A model generated the notes under the pieces. The model saw nothing but the letters and a program-made list of their open reading frames with translations, did no database searches and had not been told where the DNA came from. Below, piece by piece: positions 53,146-64,000 of a DNA stretch of 64,000 nucleotides; positions within the stretch are counted from its first letter, which is position 1; every line of letters starts with the position of its first letter. The position numbers were made by a program, and so were the translations under genes. This stretch comes from Ammopiptanthus mongolicus (Eukaryota; Streptophyta; Magnoliopsida; Fabales; Fabaceae), in assembly GCA_039655645.1 (NCBI GenBank), contig CM077350.1:17124318-17188317 (forward strand), in the 5' to 3' direction.

Positions 53146-55694
53146 AGTGTTTATGTAGTATTCGGACGAATAATCGGGAGATTCACGAACCGATCGACCA
53201 ACTTTGATCCGAAGGATTGTTCATCAACATGTATGGGGAGTGACCCTCATCACACCAAAGTTGGTGGAGGCGATAAATAGTTGTTTAAGTTGTGTGGGTG
53301 AAAAACCCTTGGGTTTGCGTTCACCACTTTATTTGGTGAAGTTCTCTTGGAGAACAAAATTTGTAATAATGGTTTATGCTTTAGTATGCTTTAGTATATA
53401 TTTATGATGATGTTGATTAGAGGAAAAATATTTTCATTGTAGTTGAAAAACCATACTTTGATCTCTAGATCAAGTAAGGATTTTTATGCTTGATTATGAT
53501 GCAATGATGCGTGATTGTTTTTTGTCATCATTTGTGATCATTTTGAGCTATGACTTGTCTATTTTTGGTGAAGCAAAATCTTCACTTTCCCTTTGAGGAG
53601 GCTTGCGGCCTTAGTGAGAAAAAGATGGAAGAACATGTGTTGTTCTTGAATATTCAAAGTTTTGAAGTAAGAAAGTGTTTTTAATGGCTTATGTTTCAAA
53701 GAAAAACAATAAGTGATTTTGATCCAAAGATCAAATAAAGTTTCAACATTCAAGTGTTTCACCAAAGTGAAAAAATGTCTTTTACTTTAGCCATAGGTCA
53801 CCTAATTAACTAAGTGTTTTAAGAAGATAAATAATGAAGTGATTTCATGAAAGTTAACATAGTTTTAATGAGATATCATCTGTAGATTAGAACTAAGATA
53901 AAGTTCCATTTTCAAACATAAAGGGGATCTTGTCCTTGAGTTTGATTTAAATGAACCACAGTTATAAAATTAAATAAGATTAAATTTCTTTTACACTAAC
54001 TTAGAACATGGTTTTACACTAAGTTAGTAAGGAAAAATCTTTCCAAGTTTGTTAAGGTACTTTACCTTAATCATGTAGCAAAGTTCTTTCAAATTAGTGT
54101 GTTTTCAATTGAAAACAGTTTTGGTTTACAAAGAGAGTTTTCAACTCTAAATCGTAAAGTTTTATGCGTGAAAACCTAAGTTAAAGTAATTAACTTAGAG
54201 TTGAAGACAAGAGGTAATTAAGTATGGTATGTGGTGGAAGAAGACTATGTACTATACCATTGATGACTTGGTTCATCAATGTCTTCATAAGACTTAAGTG
54301 AATCAACACTTATTTCATTAATTGAAAATCAAGGAGATAATATCTTAGAAAGGGTCAAAGACTTATCTAAGAGGATTCTCGATCCTTATTCATAATGCTT
54401 AGGACTTGAGACATAATTCATAAGACATAAACACAAACACGAAACGTTTTGGGTTTTGAAACAGTAGTTCGATGATGGACCGGTGATTCAGATCCAGGTC
54501 AATTGTTCAATTTTTTCAATCTTATGATGACTCGATCCCGGAGGGATCATGAGATTTACCCGTGGATAAAAGTTTTGAAATGCGAAAACAAGTATAGATC
54601 CTAAGGAAGAGAACCTTTAGTTTTATCCGATGGATAGACATTGCTTTATTGCATCTACTTTGTGTAAGCATTGGCATTTCATTACATGAGTTGTAAGCCC
54701 TGAGCCTAGGAGTTGAGCTTACACCTTGATGCGGGTGCAAATCTTACGGTGACGATTGGAATAATCTTGGAGGTGTCAAGGTTGGAAAGGTTGACATGTG
54801 ACCAGTTGGTAGCTCTTCTATGTCGTGACGAATCCGAGCAATACACTGATATCCTCGACTAGATGTCGTACTGTTCATGTTTGGTGCAGAGTGTTTCCGT
54901 AAAGCCAGATATGTGCACGTTACGAATGTTGTAGCATCTTGCCCAAGGCTAGCATACACGGAACATATCCTCCCATTCACTCTCTCCGATGTTTTGTTAG
55001 CTCCATGGAGTAGGGGTCAGAGTTTACCCTTGTGGCATATGGCATTGAGTCATGTACATTGCACTGCATTGTATGGCTGTTGATGATTACATTTACTTAT
55101 TGTACATCGCTGTTCTGTTTTGAGAATGCCCTATATTATGCTGCTAATTGTTTAAACATGATTTATATTGAGAATTATGATGAGCATGTTGGGTATGTTG
55201 TTACCTGGTGAGTCATCCTATTTTTACTTATGCTACTTTGTTGTGTTGATGATCGGGATCTCACCCATATTTGTATATCTTTTCTGCTGGTATTGCTGTT
55301 TCTGCTTGAGCAGATGGACGCGACGACGATATTGTCTAGCATTTACTTTAAGTTCGGAAGGGGACTCCTTTTTATTGTTTAGTTTTTGGCCAGACTGTGT
55401 CAGTATCTGTTGTACCTTTTTAGGAGCTGTGACTCCTAGTACTTATTATATTCTTGTTGCCAGTTACGCATTGAACCTATGTCTGTGTACAATACTATTT
55501 CTGTTTCTGCATTTTAATTCAGTATGTCTTTTGGAAATGCATGGTGAACCTAAGTTCATTTTATTATTACTTACCTTTACTAAATCTCATTACATCATTG
55601 TGAAAAGAAAAAAAGAAAACTGTATTTTCCGCATTAATATTATTTCATGCCTTATAATCATTTGGGAATGTGACACTCGAGAAAGGGTGTTGCA
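53146..55694 (+). mobile_element. X4: LTR truncated at its 5' side, embedded in G3
   Basis: The first recognisable LTR text (cggacgaataatcgggagatt, 53162 on) equals a point about 1.3 kb inside X1 and X2. The right end is GAAAGGGTGTTGCA at 55694, then G3 pol resumes with gaaatctttatatatgtct. The 5' third of the LTR and about 3 kb of G3 gag-pol are missing together, so one deletion joined gag to mid-LTR. It has an acceptor-like GAGCAG then ATG at 55313. The 187-codon frame at 55168-55731 crosses the LTR end and is not a gene. Confidence 0.75.
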
Positions 55695-56893
55695 GAAATC
55701 TTTATATATGTCTATAATGATGGTAAAATAGCTAGAATGATGGAACAATTTAGAGACCTAGGTTTGGGAGTGGAAGTATTTAAGGATAGAATGTACCTAG
55801 GTATGACCTCAGTGACCATTGAGTTCTTAAGGATGGTTAGAGAGAAGCAAGGATCTGATCAGTATCGCCAAAAGATGAAAAAGTTGATAGAGTAGAACAG
55901 GACTTCAGGGTTCAACATAGATGGCCATGGGGTTATTAGATATAAGGAAAGGATCTTTGTGCCTGATGATATAGAAATTAGGAAGATGATCTTAGAGAAA
56001 GGCCATAAGAGTAGACTAAGCTTTCACTGAGGAGGAACAAAGATGTATCAAGATTTGAAGAAGATGTTTTAGTGGCCTAAGATGAAGAAGGAAATAGCAG
56101 AACATGTGTTATCATTTTTATCATGCCAAAAATCTAAGATTGAACATAAAATGCCAGGTGGAATGTTACAGTCTCTGGATATCCCAGAATGGAAATGGGA
56201 CGACATAGCAATGGACTTTGTAACGGAACTTCCAAGGACTCCAAAAGGATTTGATGCAATTTGGGTAGTCATTGATAGGTTAACGAAATCTGCGCATTTA
56301 TTAGCCATCAATGAAAGGTATTCTTTGGAAAGGTTAACCCAGATTTATATCAAAGAGTTAGTAAGGTTACATGGAGTGCCTTCGAGTATCATATCAGATA
56401 GAGATCCGAGATTTATATCAAGGTTCTGGAGGAGTCTACATGAAACTTTGGGGACGAAGTTAAGGTTGAGTTCAGCTTATCATCCTCAAACAGATGGTCA
56501 ATCTGAACGAACAATTCAATCATAGGAAGAAAGTGTAGAACTTCGTTGTGTTGGTACGAGACGGGAGAGAATCAAATCTTAGGACCTGAAATGGTACAAC
56601 AAACGACAGAACAAGTTAAGCTTATAAGGGAAAAGATGAAAGCAGAGCAAAATAGGCAAAAGAGTTATAGTAACAAGAGGAGAAGACCCTTAGAATTCCA
56701 GGAAGGAGACCATGTTTTCTTGAGAATTACACCAAAAACTGGAATCGACAGAGCGCTAAAATCTAGAAAGCTTACTCCTAGATTCATCGGACCATTTCAA
56801 ATTCTTCGTCGAATTGGTCCAATAGCCTATCAAGTAGCCTTACCTCCAAACCTATCCAATCTTCATGATGTTTTCCATGTGTCACAACTTTGA
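55695..56893 (+). pseudogene. pol: G3 integrase remnant
   Basis: It resumes at KSLYMSIMMVK, the RNase H-integrase linker that reads KSLHVSAMMVN in G1. The zinc region (FLSCQKSKIEHKMPGGMLQS) and core (WKWDDIAMDFV, HGVPSSIISDRDPRF, HPQTDGQSERTIQS) keep the catalytic Asp residues. TAG codons occur (for example 56071 and 56523), and a deletion of about 140 bases after TIQS removes the end of the core and shifts the frame. The GPY region (LTPRFIGPFQILRRIGPIAY) leads to HVFHVSQL-like text, then the CACTA terminus interrupts it. Confidence 0.88.
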
Positions 56894-56917
56894 AACACTA
56901 CAACATAAAAGGGATTA

Positions 56918-57142
56918 GACAGCGTTTATTTTTTGCCTACAACAGCGCTTACAAGCGCTGTTCATGTAACTGCTGTGGTAGGTTGGAAGGAAAAGGCAGC
57001 GATTCTGAAGCACTGTCTAAAAGATAATTAGACAGTGCTTCCTTGAGGAAGCGTTGTCTTTGTTGTGACTAAGACAGCGCTTCCTCAAGGAAGAGTTGTC
57101 TAATTATCTTTTAGATAGCGCTTCCTTGAGGAAGCGCTGTGT
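56918..57142. repeat. CACTA subterminal hairpin repeats
   Basis: At least five units have the form AGACAGCGCTTCC then TTGA or similar then GGAAGCGCTGTCT: 56941-56962 (shorter), 56999-57018 (degenerate), 57030-57059, 57072-57101 and 57114-57142. Neighbouring arms also pair across aaaagataatta spacers. Subterminal repeats of this kind bind the TNPA-like protein in En/Spm. Confidence 0.88.
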
Positions 57143-57650
57143 TTTGTGTCTATACCCTTATTTTTTTTTTTTTTTTAAATTTTACATTCTTTTTTCAATT
57201 ATCCCCCTGCACTCAGCAAAACCAATACATACCAGCTGCAATTTCTCATCAAAACCAGTATATATATACCAAAATAACCATTCAAGTATAATTTCTATAC
57301 CTTACTGACACAGTATACAAAAGTAAGGTTAACTTAGTTGCATATACAAAAAGAAGTCTGCTCTTAAAATTTCTACTACACTAACAGTACTAACAGAGGT
57401 TCACCAGCAACACTTATACACTATGTACACTATAACAACACTTTACACTACATACTACAGCTTCACTACTTAATACTAGCTAGCTGTAGGTGCACTTCAT
57501 ATATATCCAAGCTTGTTGCTGCCCCTGCACACAAGATACACACAACTTAAATTTACAACACATCAACAAATTAGATATACACACACACAATCACTTGCAC
57601 AATGCACACAAACCTAATAGGAGAGGCACTACTCTAACTTATAACATCAT
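57143..57650. other. Non-coding interior of the CACTA left end
   Basis: AT-rich, with a 19-base T run (57158-57176) and CA-rich stretches. No gene is visible. It probably includes the 3' untranslated region of the minus-strand protease gene. Confidence 0.5.
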
Positions 57651-59403
57651 AGTATATGTGTACTCTACCTTTATTTTTGGATAAAATTCGTAACAACATA
57701 GAGACACCACTCTTCCCTGAGTTCAATAAGAGGTCATCATAATATCTGTCACATTTACACTCAAGAAAGTACTGCGAAATGAAAATTAAATCAATTAGAA
57801 TTAAAGTACATTCAATTAATGATAAAATGTGTGTAATTTAATTATTAAACTAGAGCTAAAATTACATACCGTCGTTGGGATTTGCGTTTGGTTTTGAACG
57901 ACGATATCCTTAATAAACTTCAGGACATAGTAGCCACAATCGTCGCTATTCGGTTGGCGGGGACATTATAAAACCGAAAATAATAAATTAAAAGTTTCAA
58001 GTTAATTTTTAACCTAAATAATTGTATAAGAGTTTTTGTAAATACCTCTATAGAAATCCATTTTGTCTTGGACGACTTAGAATATCTCAACTCGGCTCCT
58101 CCACTGCAGGCACGATGAATTAGCAAAGCCCTGATTTCAAAATCAAACAACTTCATTAAGTTACATAATCATGATCACTATTTATATATATGAAGATAAA
58201 AATAAATGCATATATACTTACTAATTGTAGATATCCTTCATTTTTTGGCGAATGTTATAGTCAGTATGGAAGGGGTCTAAAGAGTATACTATGTCTTCTT
58301 TGGGATTGATCGCTAACAATACCCAATGTTGCCTACAAAAAGGTTTATTATAGTTAGCAATCATCACATTTCACAAAAGAAAACAATATCGCTAACTATG
58401 TGATATACTATATGATTTAATGACTCACCCTACGTTGCACGGTGACAAAAACAAGGTCTCATAATCTGGATTTTCTAATGACAAGCGATCAGCTATATAT
58501 TGTTTATGCCCAGATCCTACTTGCATAGCTGTTCGTAAAGGGCATAGAAATTTGAACCTCTGAGTCCTTTGTTCAGGTACCAGGGACATATGGTACAAGT
58601 ATCTAAAATTAAAACATATATATAAATTAATAGATTAATAATAAATCAAAATTTTAGACGAGATATAACCTTTAAAGTTTAATTTAATACCTGAGATATA
58701 CACTAATAACAGAGAACCCCAGCCATTCATGATTAAGGATTTCTTTGATTTCCGTATCACCACTGAGCATTAATGTGTGCTCATAACCCAGAATGTCTTC
58801 CTCCATATAAATATTGACTTGATCCTTCCCCAATATTGTTAGCACATGGACTCTAAGGTAGACTATGAAATCTGTACCATAGAGCCCAAGAGGGTTGAGA
58901 TTTGTTCCCATTTTTTACTGGGGATGTAATTGACCCCTTTGTGTGCTCCTTGCCAGCTACAGTAGGGGAAGGCCGAGGTTTTGTCACTTTCATGCCAGCT
59001 ATGTTCTCCGACCCTTTGCCCTTGCCCTTGGATTTAGATTTGGATTTTTGGGGTGCCTATATAAAAAACATTGTAATACATTAATGAGTTAGTGACCACC
59101 TAATTTAACAAACATATATATGATAATGAATCCTATTTATTGACATATACCTTGTCACATACACCTCTGAGGGTGATTGGCCATGCCACATAGGTACCTA
59201 TTGCCTGGTCCACTGTCGTGACGTCTGCCTCCTCAAGTGGTACAGGCAATGGTGCATCACCCTCAATACCAAACTCAACTGCAACTTTCACATGACTAGG
59301 TCGGTTATGCAGTGTCACACCCGTTTCGTTATAGACCATCCCCTAGCTACAATGCGATGATTTGGGCTTGACAAATATAGGTTGCATCGGTTGTTGCCCC
59401 AAA
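57651..59403 (-). pseudogene. CACTA Ulp1-like (C48) cysteine protease region, multi-exon
   Basis: Putative minus-strand exons: 59403-59151, 59056-58691, 58602-58429, 58332-58222, 58130-58046, 57965-57870 and 57771 to about 57650. Most have GT donors and AG acceptors. Joined readings give YLYHMSLVPEQRTQRFKFLC, then VGQHWVLLAINPKED with IVYSLDPFHTDYN, and CPRQPNSDDCGYYVLKFIKD. This supplies His (QHW), Asp (LDPF), Gln (RQPNS) and Cys (DDCGYY), the C48 triad plus oxyanion Gln. Faults: a shift inside 59056-58691, a TAG at the 58222/58130 joint, and the expected acceptor before TGTCCCCGC reads ATAA instead of an AG. Such domains are known in some plant CACTA and MULE proteins; they resemble SUMO proteases. 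Their role in transposition is unclear. Confidence 0.72.
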
Positions 59404-59482
59404 CTAGTGATAAACAAAATATTAATATGTGAACTATAAATGCAATACGTACAAGTAAAGAAAACAACATAACAATTATTAC

Positions 59483-60745
59483 CTCAGGAGGCATACGAGT
59501 GCAACTATCTATGACACTACGTGGAGTAGGTAAATCAGGCTCAGGCTCAGGCTCATGCTCATGATCATGCTCACGTCCCTCCACCGTTGTCTTGTTCTGT
59601 ATGCAGCTTTGCAATGCTCGAACTTGTTGCACCAGATCAGCTACTTCCTCCTCAACTCCACCACTTCAGCAACATCTGCTTGTTTGGCGTGCTGTTGTGC
59701 TCCTACGATAGTTTTTTATGAGGGACCAAATCCCACGCCCCTATAACGACCAGGATACTCTTTAGCTGGTATGGCTCTGGCAAGGATGTCATGGCGACCA
59801 ACACAATCTGTTATCTCCCCTTGTGATACAGACTGTGATATGGTATCCTGAGACACAAATATTATTCACAAAGATGTTTCACATTATTCACAAATATCAA
59901 AAGAGAATTACAAATGTAAATGCTAATATGAGAACATATACTTACAATTCTTTCAGCCACTTGCCTAGAGTTGGGATTTACAATCACACCCTGCTCATTC
60001 ATACGGGCTTCTGGCCACAAAATATGCCGTTTAATGCTTTCAATTTCTGGGTCTCGTCAATTGAAATCCATCAATGCTAAGAAATAAACCAAAAAATGCG
60101 TTAAATAAAATGACTTATTGTACATACCTTTTTTTCCTCAATGCCGGCATACCCTACATTCCCTTTATGGTAAGGGTAGGGAGGAGATGACGCTCTCTCC
60201 CAATTTTCACTGCCTATTTTCTACATAGACACAGAAGTAAGTATTAATGCACACTGACCTAAATAAGTAGCAATGCATAGTATACACAAAAGTAAGTACA
60301 TACCAAAAACTCCTCATCTTCAGTCCGTTTTATGACAAAGGCTCTCCAATCCTCCGGTCGTATAATCTCAGCATATTTGGGTGGAGGCTCTTGTCTGACA
60401 TTCCCACCATCATCTCTCAGGCACTTTGTCGTTAACTTACTTCTGAAGTTGCGGTGTAATTTTCCGGCTTCCTTAAGTATCATGTCTCACCAGGTCTCAT
60501 CAACATTAAAACAGGCCTGCAAAGACAATAAAAAAATGTCACAATATAAATATGTTTACATAATTAACTAATGCTAATTAATTTACCTGTATATCACGCC
60601 AGATCTCATCTTTTAGACCGTCCAAATCTCTTGACTTCCAATTGCCGCAAGTAATTGGGACCATCTGCCGCACTATGAACCCAATATAATTAACCAACTA
60701 CTTATTATTTGTACTAATTGGCTGACCCTTTACATTCCAAGTAAC
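59483..60745 (-). pseudogene. CACTA transposase-associated region (Ptta/En/Spm-type), multi-exon
   Basis: Putative minus-strand exons are 60745-60587, 60516-60304, 60220-60128, 60076-59946 and 59847-59483, bounded by GT and AG. Readings include LVNYIGFIVRQMVPITCGNW, RNFRSKLTTKCLRDDGGNVR, PPKYAEIIRPEDWRAFVIKR, YPYHKGNVGYAGIEEKK and GRYRGVGFGPS. This run is typical of the plant transposase (Ptta/En/Spm) protein family that accompanies TNP2. A His/Glu/Pro repeat (EHDHEHEPEPEPD) lies near 59540-59580. Stops occur in several exons (for example after NNK, after DETW and after MDFN), so the product is not intact. It may be one transcription unit with TNP2 upstream and the protease region downstream. 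Confidence 0.68.
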
Positions 60746-60831
60746 CTAAAAATATTTGATGAAATGTATAAATTAAAGATAACAAACTATAGAATCAAAC
60801 CATTAACTGTTGTTGAGTTAGTAATATATTA

Positions 60832-63400
60832 CCTCAAGTCTCACTTCTCTACTCCTATGATAGACGATATTCTTCTTAAAAGTCGATCCACGCCGCACTA
60901 TAAGCCACGTTATAAAACAACGATTGTGTTCTCTTGTTAACCAAGTTTGAGTCTTATTTGGATAAGAACTCTTAAGTAGGTCCTTGTGTTTTACAACAAA
61001 TGGCTCAATCTCATCAACATTGTGAAGAACATATAAATGTGCTTGCTCCCATTCTATCCTTGGTATAGTCAATATTTCAGTTCCAGTAATCCCTTGCCCT
61101 ATGGTTCTTTCTCTGTGATGAGACATTGGCAGCCCTATGGAATATTCAATATTGGATAGTTATTCGGTACAGAATTCAACCGCTTCTTTGACTATGTACT
61201 GTTCAACAATACAACCCTCTGGTCGAGATCGATTTTTCACATACCCTTTTAATATTTTCATATAACGCTCAAACGGGTACATCCATCTCATATAAGCTGG
61301 TCCACACAATTGTGTCTCTCTAACCAGATGAACAGTTAGATGAACCATTATGTCAAAGAATGAAGGTGGGAAATACATTTCAAGCTCACACAGAGTCACA
61401 ACAATTTCTTTTTGCAATGCTGGCAACTTTCCAGGGTCAATCACTCTGCTGTAAATTGCCTTGAAGAAGAAACAAAGTTTAGTTAAGGTCTCCCGCGCTT
61501 TCTTGGGCAAAATGGATTGCATACCAATGGGTAGCAAATTCTCCATGATAACATGGCAATCATGGGACTTTAGACCCTTTAACTTGAGATCTTTCATTGA
61601 TACGAGGTTCCTAATGTTTGAAAAGTACCCCTCTGGAACCTTAACTACATGAAGAAACTTACACAAAACAATTTTCTCTTTCCTAGATAGAGTATAAGCG
61701 GCCGAAGGTAAATATGTGCGTTTCCCCTTCTTTACCGGTCCCAATTCTCGTCTCAATCCCATACAAACCAAGGCCAGCCTTGCATTGATGCCATCTTTAG
61801 TCTTCCCTGGCACATTGAGTAAGGTACCAATGACACTGTCAAATATATTTTTTTCAACATGCATCACATCAATGAAATGTCTTACATATAATGACTTCCA
61901 ATAAGGGAGCTCAAAGAAAATAGACATTTTCTTCCACCCTCGTGTAACAAGCTCTCCCGCAAAAGGTTTCCTGAATTCAATATTCAAATCTTCTACCTTT
62001 TCAAATAGTTGCACACCCGTCAACGACAAAGGAGCTCTATGTTCTTCTGTATTCCCATTGAATGCTTTTCTCCAAAATCTATAATGATGACTTAAATGCA
62101 AAAATCTACGATGCCCAAGGAAGACATTCTTCTTAACATGTTCCAACCGCATCCAATCCGTACCATCTTCACATATAGGGCATGCACACTGACCTTTGGT
62201 ACTATATCCTGACAGATTACCGTATGCCGGAAAATCATTAATTGTGCCGAAGATCATACATTTCAAGGTGAAACTTTCTTTTCTATACCCATCATACACA
62301 TCTACACCTGTCTCCCACATTTGCTTCAAGTCTTCAATTAAAGGAGCCAAGTATATGTCGATATCATTTCCTGGCTGTTTGGGCCCAAAAATTAACAAAG
62401 ACAACATCATATATTTGCGCTTCATGCATACCAATGGAGGTAGGTTATAAATCACCAAAATCACAGGCCATGTACTATGAGAGCTAATTTGAACACCATG
62501 CGGGTTAAATCCGTCAGTAGACAATGCAAGTCGTAGGTTTCTTGGTTCTTGCCCGAAATCAGGATAATCATGATCAATTCTTTTCCATTTAGGAGAATTT
62601 GCAGGGTGACACAGCTTGCCATCTTTAATCCTTTCATCCTCATGCCATGTCAAGTTTTTTGCATCTTCTGAACTACGATACATGCACCTAAATCTGGGAA
62701 TTATGGGAAAATACCACAAGACCTTCTCTGGAGCCGATTCTTTCTTCTTATACCTTGAGGCATTACACTTAGGACACATCTTTAACTTTGCATAGTCATT
62801 CCGAAATAAAATACAATCGTTAGGACAAGCGTGTATCCTCTCATAGCTCATGCCAATAGATCGTAACATTTGTTTAGCCTCATATGTACAATTAGGAAGC
62901 ACATTATCCTCTGGCAACATATCTTTCAATAGTGTGAGTAAGTCCGTAAAGCTGTTGTCAGTCTATCCATTGCCGGGTTTCAAGTTATACAACTTTAGCA
63001 CCGCTGACAATCTTGTGAAGTTAGTACAACCCTTATACAACGATTTCTTAGCATCACTTATCAACTTCTCAAACATTTGAGGACAATCACGGATATCTTC
63101 TTCAACCGCGTATGTCATCTCCTCAAAACGGTTGCCCTTAAATGTATTTGTACCCGTATCATCTTCACCTCTCCTCTCACCATGTTTTGTCCAACAGGTA
63201 TAACTTTGATCAATTCCATAGCACACTAAATGTCCTTCCAACTCAGCTACACTAACCCGTCTTGTATAACAACAACTTAAACAAGGACATAGAATTCTAC
63301 TAGGATTTTCTACATGCCCAACTGGAAACCTAATAAAATCTTGCACTCCGTCCTTATATTCCTTCGACAAACGAGTGGCAGACATCCACTTCCGATCCAT
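60832..63400 (-). pseudogene. CACTA TNP2-type transposase
   Basis: The start MDRKWMSATRLSKEYKDGVQ at 63400 opens the transposase-associated domain (Cys pair CPCLSCC, then HLVCYGIDQSY). After one TAG (62963-62965) the frame resumes through the Transposase_21 core: CPNDCILFRNDY, LALSTDGFNPHG, CPICEDGTDW, HFIDVMHVEKNIFDSV. The DUF4218-like end follows (VHLTVHLVRETQLCGPAYM, MYPFERYMKILKGYVKNRSR). A second in-frame stop, TAA at 61160-61162, splits FCTE from LSNIEYSIGLP. The reading then goes on (QAHLYVLHNVDEIEPFV, TREHNRCFITWL) to a GT donor at 60831. No frameshift is seen across about 850 codons. TNP2 cuts and joins CACTA ends; this copy needs only two stops explained, so it died recently or is read from related copies. 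Confidence 0.92.
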
Positions 63401-63475
63401 ATTTTCACAATCTACCACAAGTTTAGAGAGATTGATGTCTACATTCAATGAGTACGACATGCATGCATGGTGCAT

Positions 63476-64000
63476 ATGTCTACTTGATACAACGGGGTGG
63501 GGTTCCTATCCTATCCAAGATTGTAAATTTTGCATTATATTATTATATATCTTAGATACTTCTTGTTCTAAGAAAACTTTGGCAGCATTTCCCCTTGGTT
63601 CTCCAAGCACACAACTTAATTCAGGTGATTATGACCCAAATTAGGTATATACCCAGAGAACAAAGAGAAAATACAAACCAATGGCATTCTTAGATCAAGA
63701 AGGAAATAAGACATACAATAATATGGATTGAATGCGACGTTAAAATCTCAGACTGTCCACTTTGGATAATTCAAGAACAACTTGTATATCGTGCCCAAAA
63801 CAATATACAAATCGTTCTTGAACAGGAAACTAAGGTAAATGCATGTGTATACCGATGCTAAAATAAACATGTCTAATGTTACAACTAAATGATTAAAAAA
63901 ATTCAGGGGAATAGCAAGTACCGTAGTGAAGCCGAGCAGCTTGAACAGCAGAGAGTTGATTGACAGAGGTGCCTGAGAGAAGCAACGTTTTATTAATTTC
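63476..64000. other. CACTA interior upstream of the TNP2 start
   Basis: This is upstream of the minus-strand transposase. No other coding block and no CACTA terminus is recognised. It should contain the 5' leader and promoter of the TNP2 gene. An exon may lie here, but none is supported. Confidence 0.4.

Larger units (their letters stand above)
52478..56895 (+). mobile_element. G3: collapsed Tekay-like element
   Basis: Remaining parts: LTR end (52478-52712), perfect primer site, leader, gag N-terminus (52961-53145), an embedded truncated LTR X4, and the integrase end (55695-56893). Protease, RT and most of RNase H are gone, and the chromodomain is cut by the CACTA insertion. The left part of its 5' LTR is missing at the X2 border. 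Confidence 0.8.
56896..64000 (-). mobile_element. CACTA (En/Spm) transposon, left part, continues beyond the window
   Basis: The terminus CACTACAACATAAAAGGG starts at 56896 inside the G3 integrase and is followed by subterminal hairpin repeats. The minus strand encodes a TNP2-type transposase and downstream exons with a Ulp1-like protease. No matching CCCTTTTATGTTGTAGTG end is seen before 64000, so the other terminus lies to the right. TSDs (3 bp in this family) cannot be checked. Confidence 0.9.

Noticed and set aside
55168..55731. 187-codon plus-strand frame, hydrophobic and Cys-rich
   Set aside because: It runs through the end of LTR X4 and into G3 pol text. It has no domain and is not open in the other LTRs.

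Overview
The window is repeat-rich plant nuclear DNA with no intact host gene that I can recognise. It is made of plant retrotransposon families: chromodomain Ty3/gypsy elements of the Tekay/Del type with 3-kb LTRs and tRNA-iMet primer sites, a Ty1/copia element, an L1-type LINE, a MULE fragment, a fold-back MITE and a CACTA transposon with a TNP2 transposase. This points to pericentromeric or other heterochromatic DNA. The ATAATCGATTAT words in the copia LTRs recall phaseoloid legume repeats; that species hint comes from memory and is weak.

Layout. Bases 1-29668 are one old Tekay-like element (G1) swollen by insertions. Its 5' LTR holds the tail of another LTR (1-728) and a 3.45-kb solo LTR (X1, 1214-12126), which itself holds a complete copia element (4386-11841). 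Its leader holds solo LTR X3 (15584-18349) and its protease/RT junction holds solo LTR X5 (20042-23494). Bases 29669-35901 are the least LTR-dominated part: a small LTR fragment, a MITE, a MULE remnant, degenerate tandem repeats and a 5'-truncated LINE with an unusually long target duplication. A minus-strand LTR fragment (Y) fills 35902-37758. LTR X2 (37759-52477) is split by an 11-kb Tekay-like element (G2, 39857-50891) with a near-perfect 5-bp target duplication. A collapsed third element (G3, 52478-56893) carries a truncated LTR (X4). From 56896 to the right edge lies the left part of a CACTA transposon whose minus-strand gene or genes encode a TNP2-type transposase, a transposase-associated region and a Ulp1-like cysteine protease.

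How the parts work. Each autonomous element once carried its own cycle: gag, protease, RT-RNase H and integrase (plus chromodomain) for the gypsy elements; gag and pol for copia; transposase for CACTA. Nearly all copies are broken by stops and frameshifts, many of them C-to-T or G-to-A changes. The main exception is the 1049-codon copia pol frame.

The most interesting non-standard signal is coding capacity inside the LTRs. A 154-aa ORF sits in all four G-family LTRs and is intact in one. In the X-family LTRs a conserved consensus splice donor and a TGTACAG acceptor precede short, mostly acidic ORFs near the LTR end. Also notable are dense CACGCT/AGCGTG hairpins in the G LTR, a duplicated LTR-end/primer-site module, a mosaic LTR without target duplication, and a 52-bp LINE target duplication.
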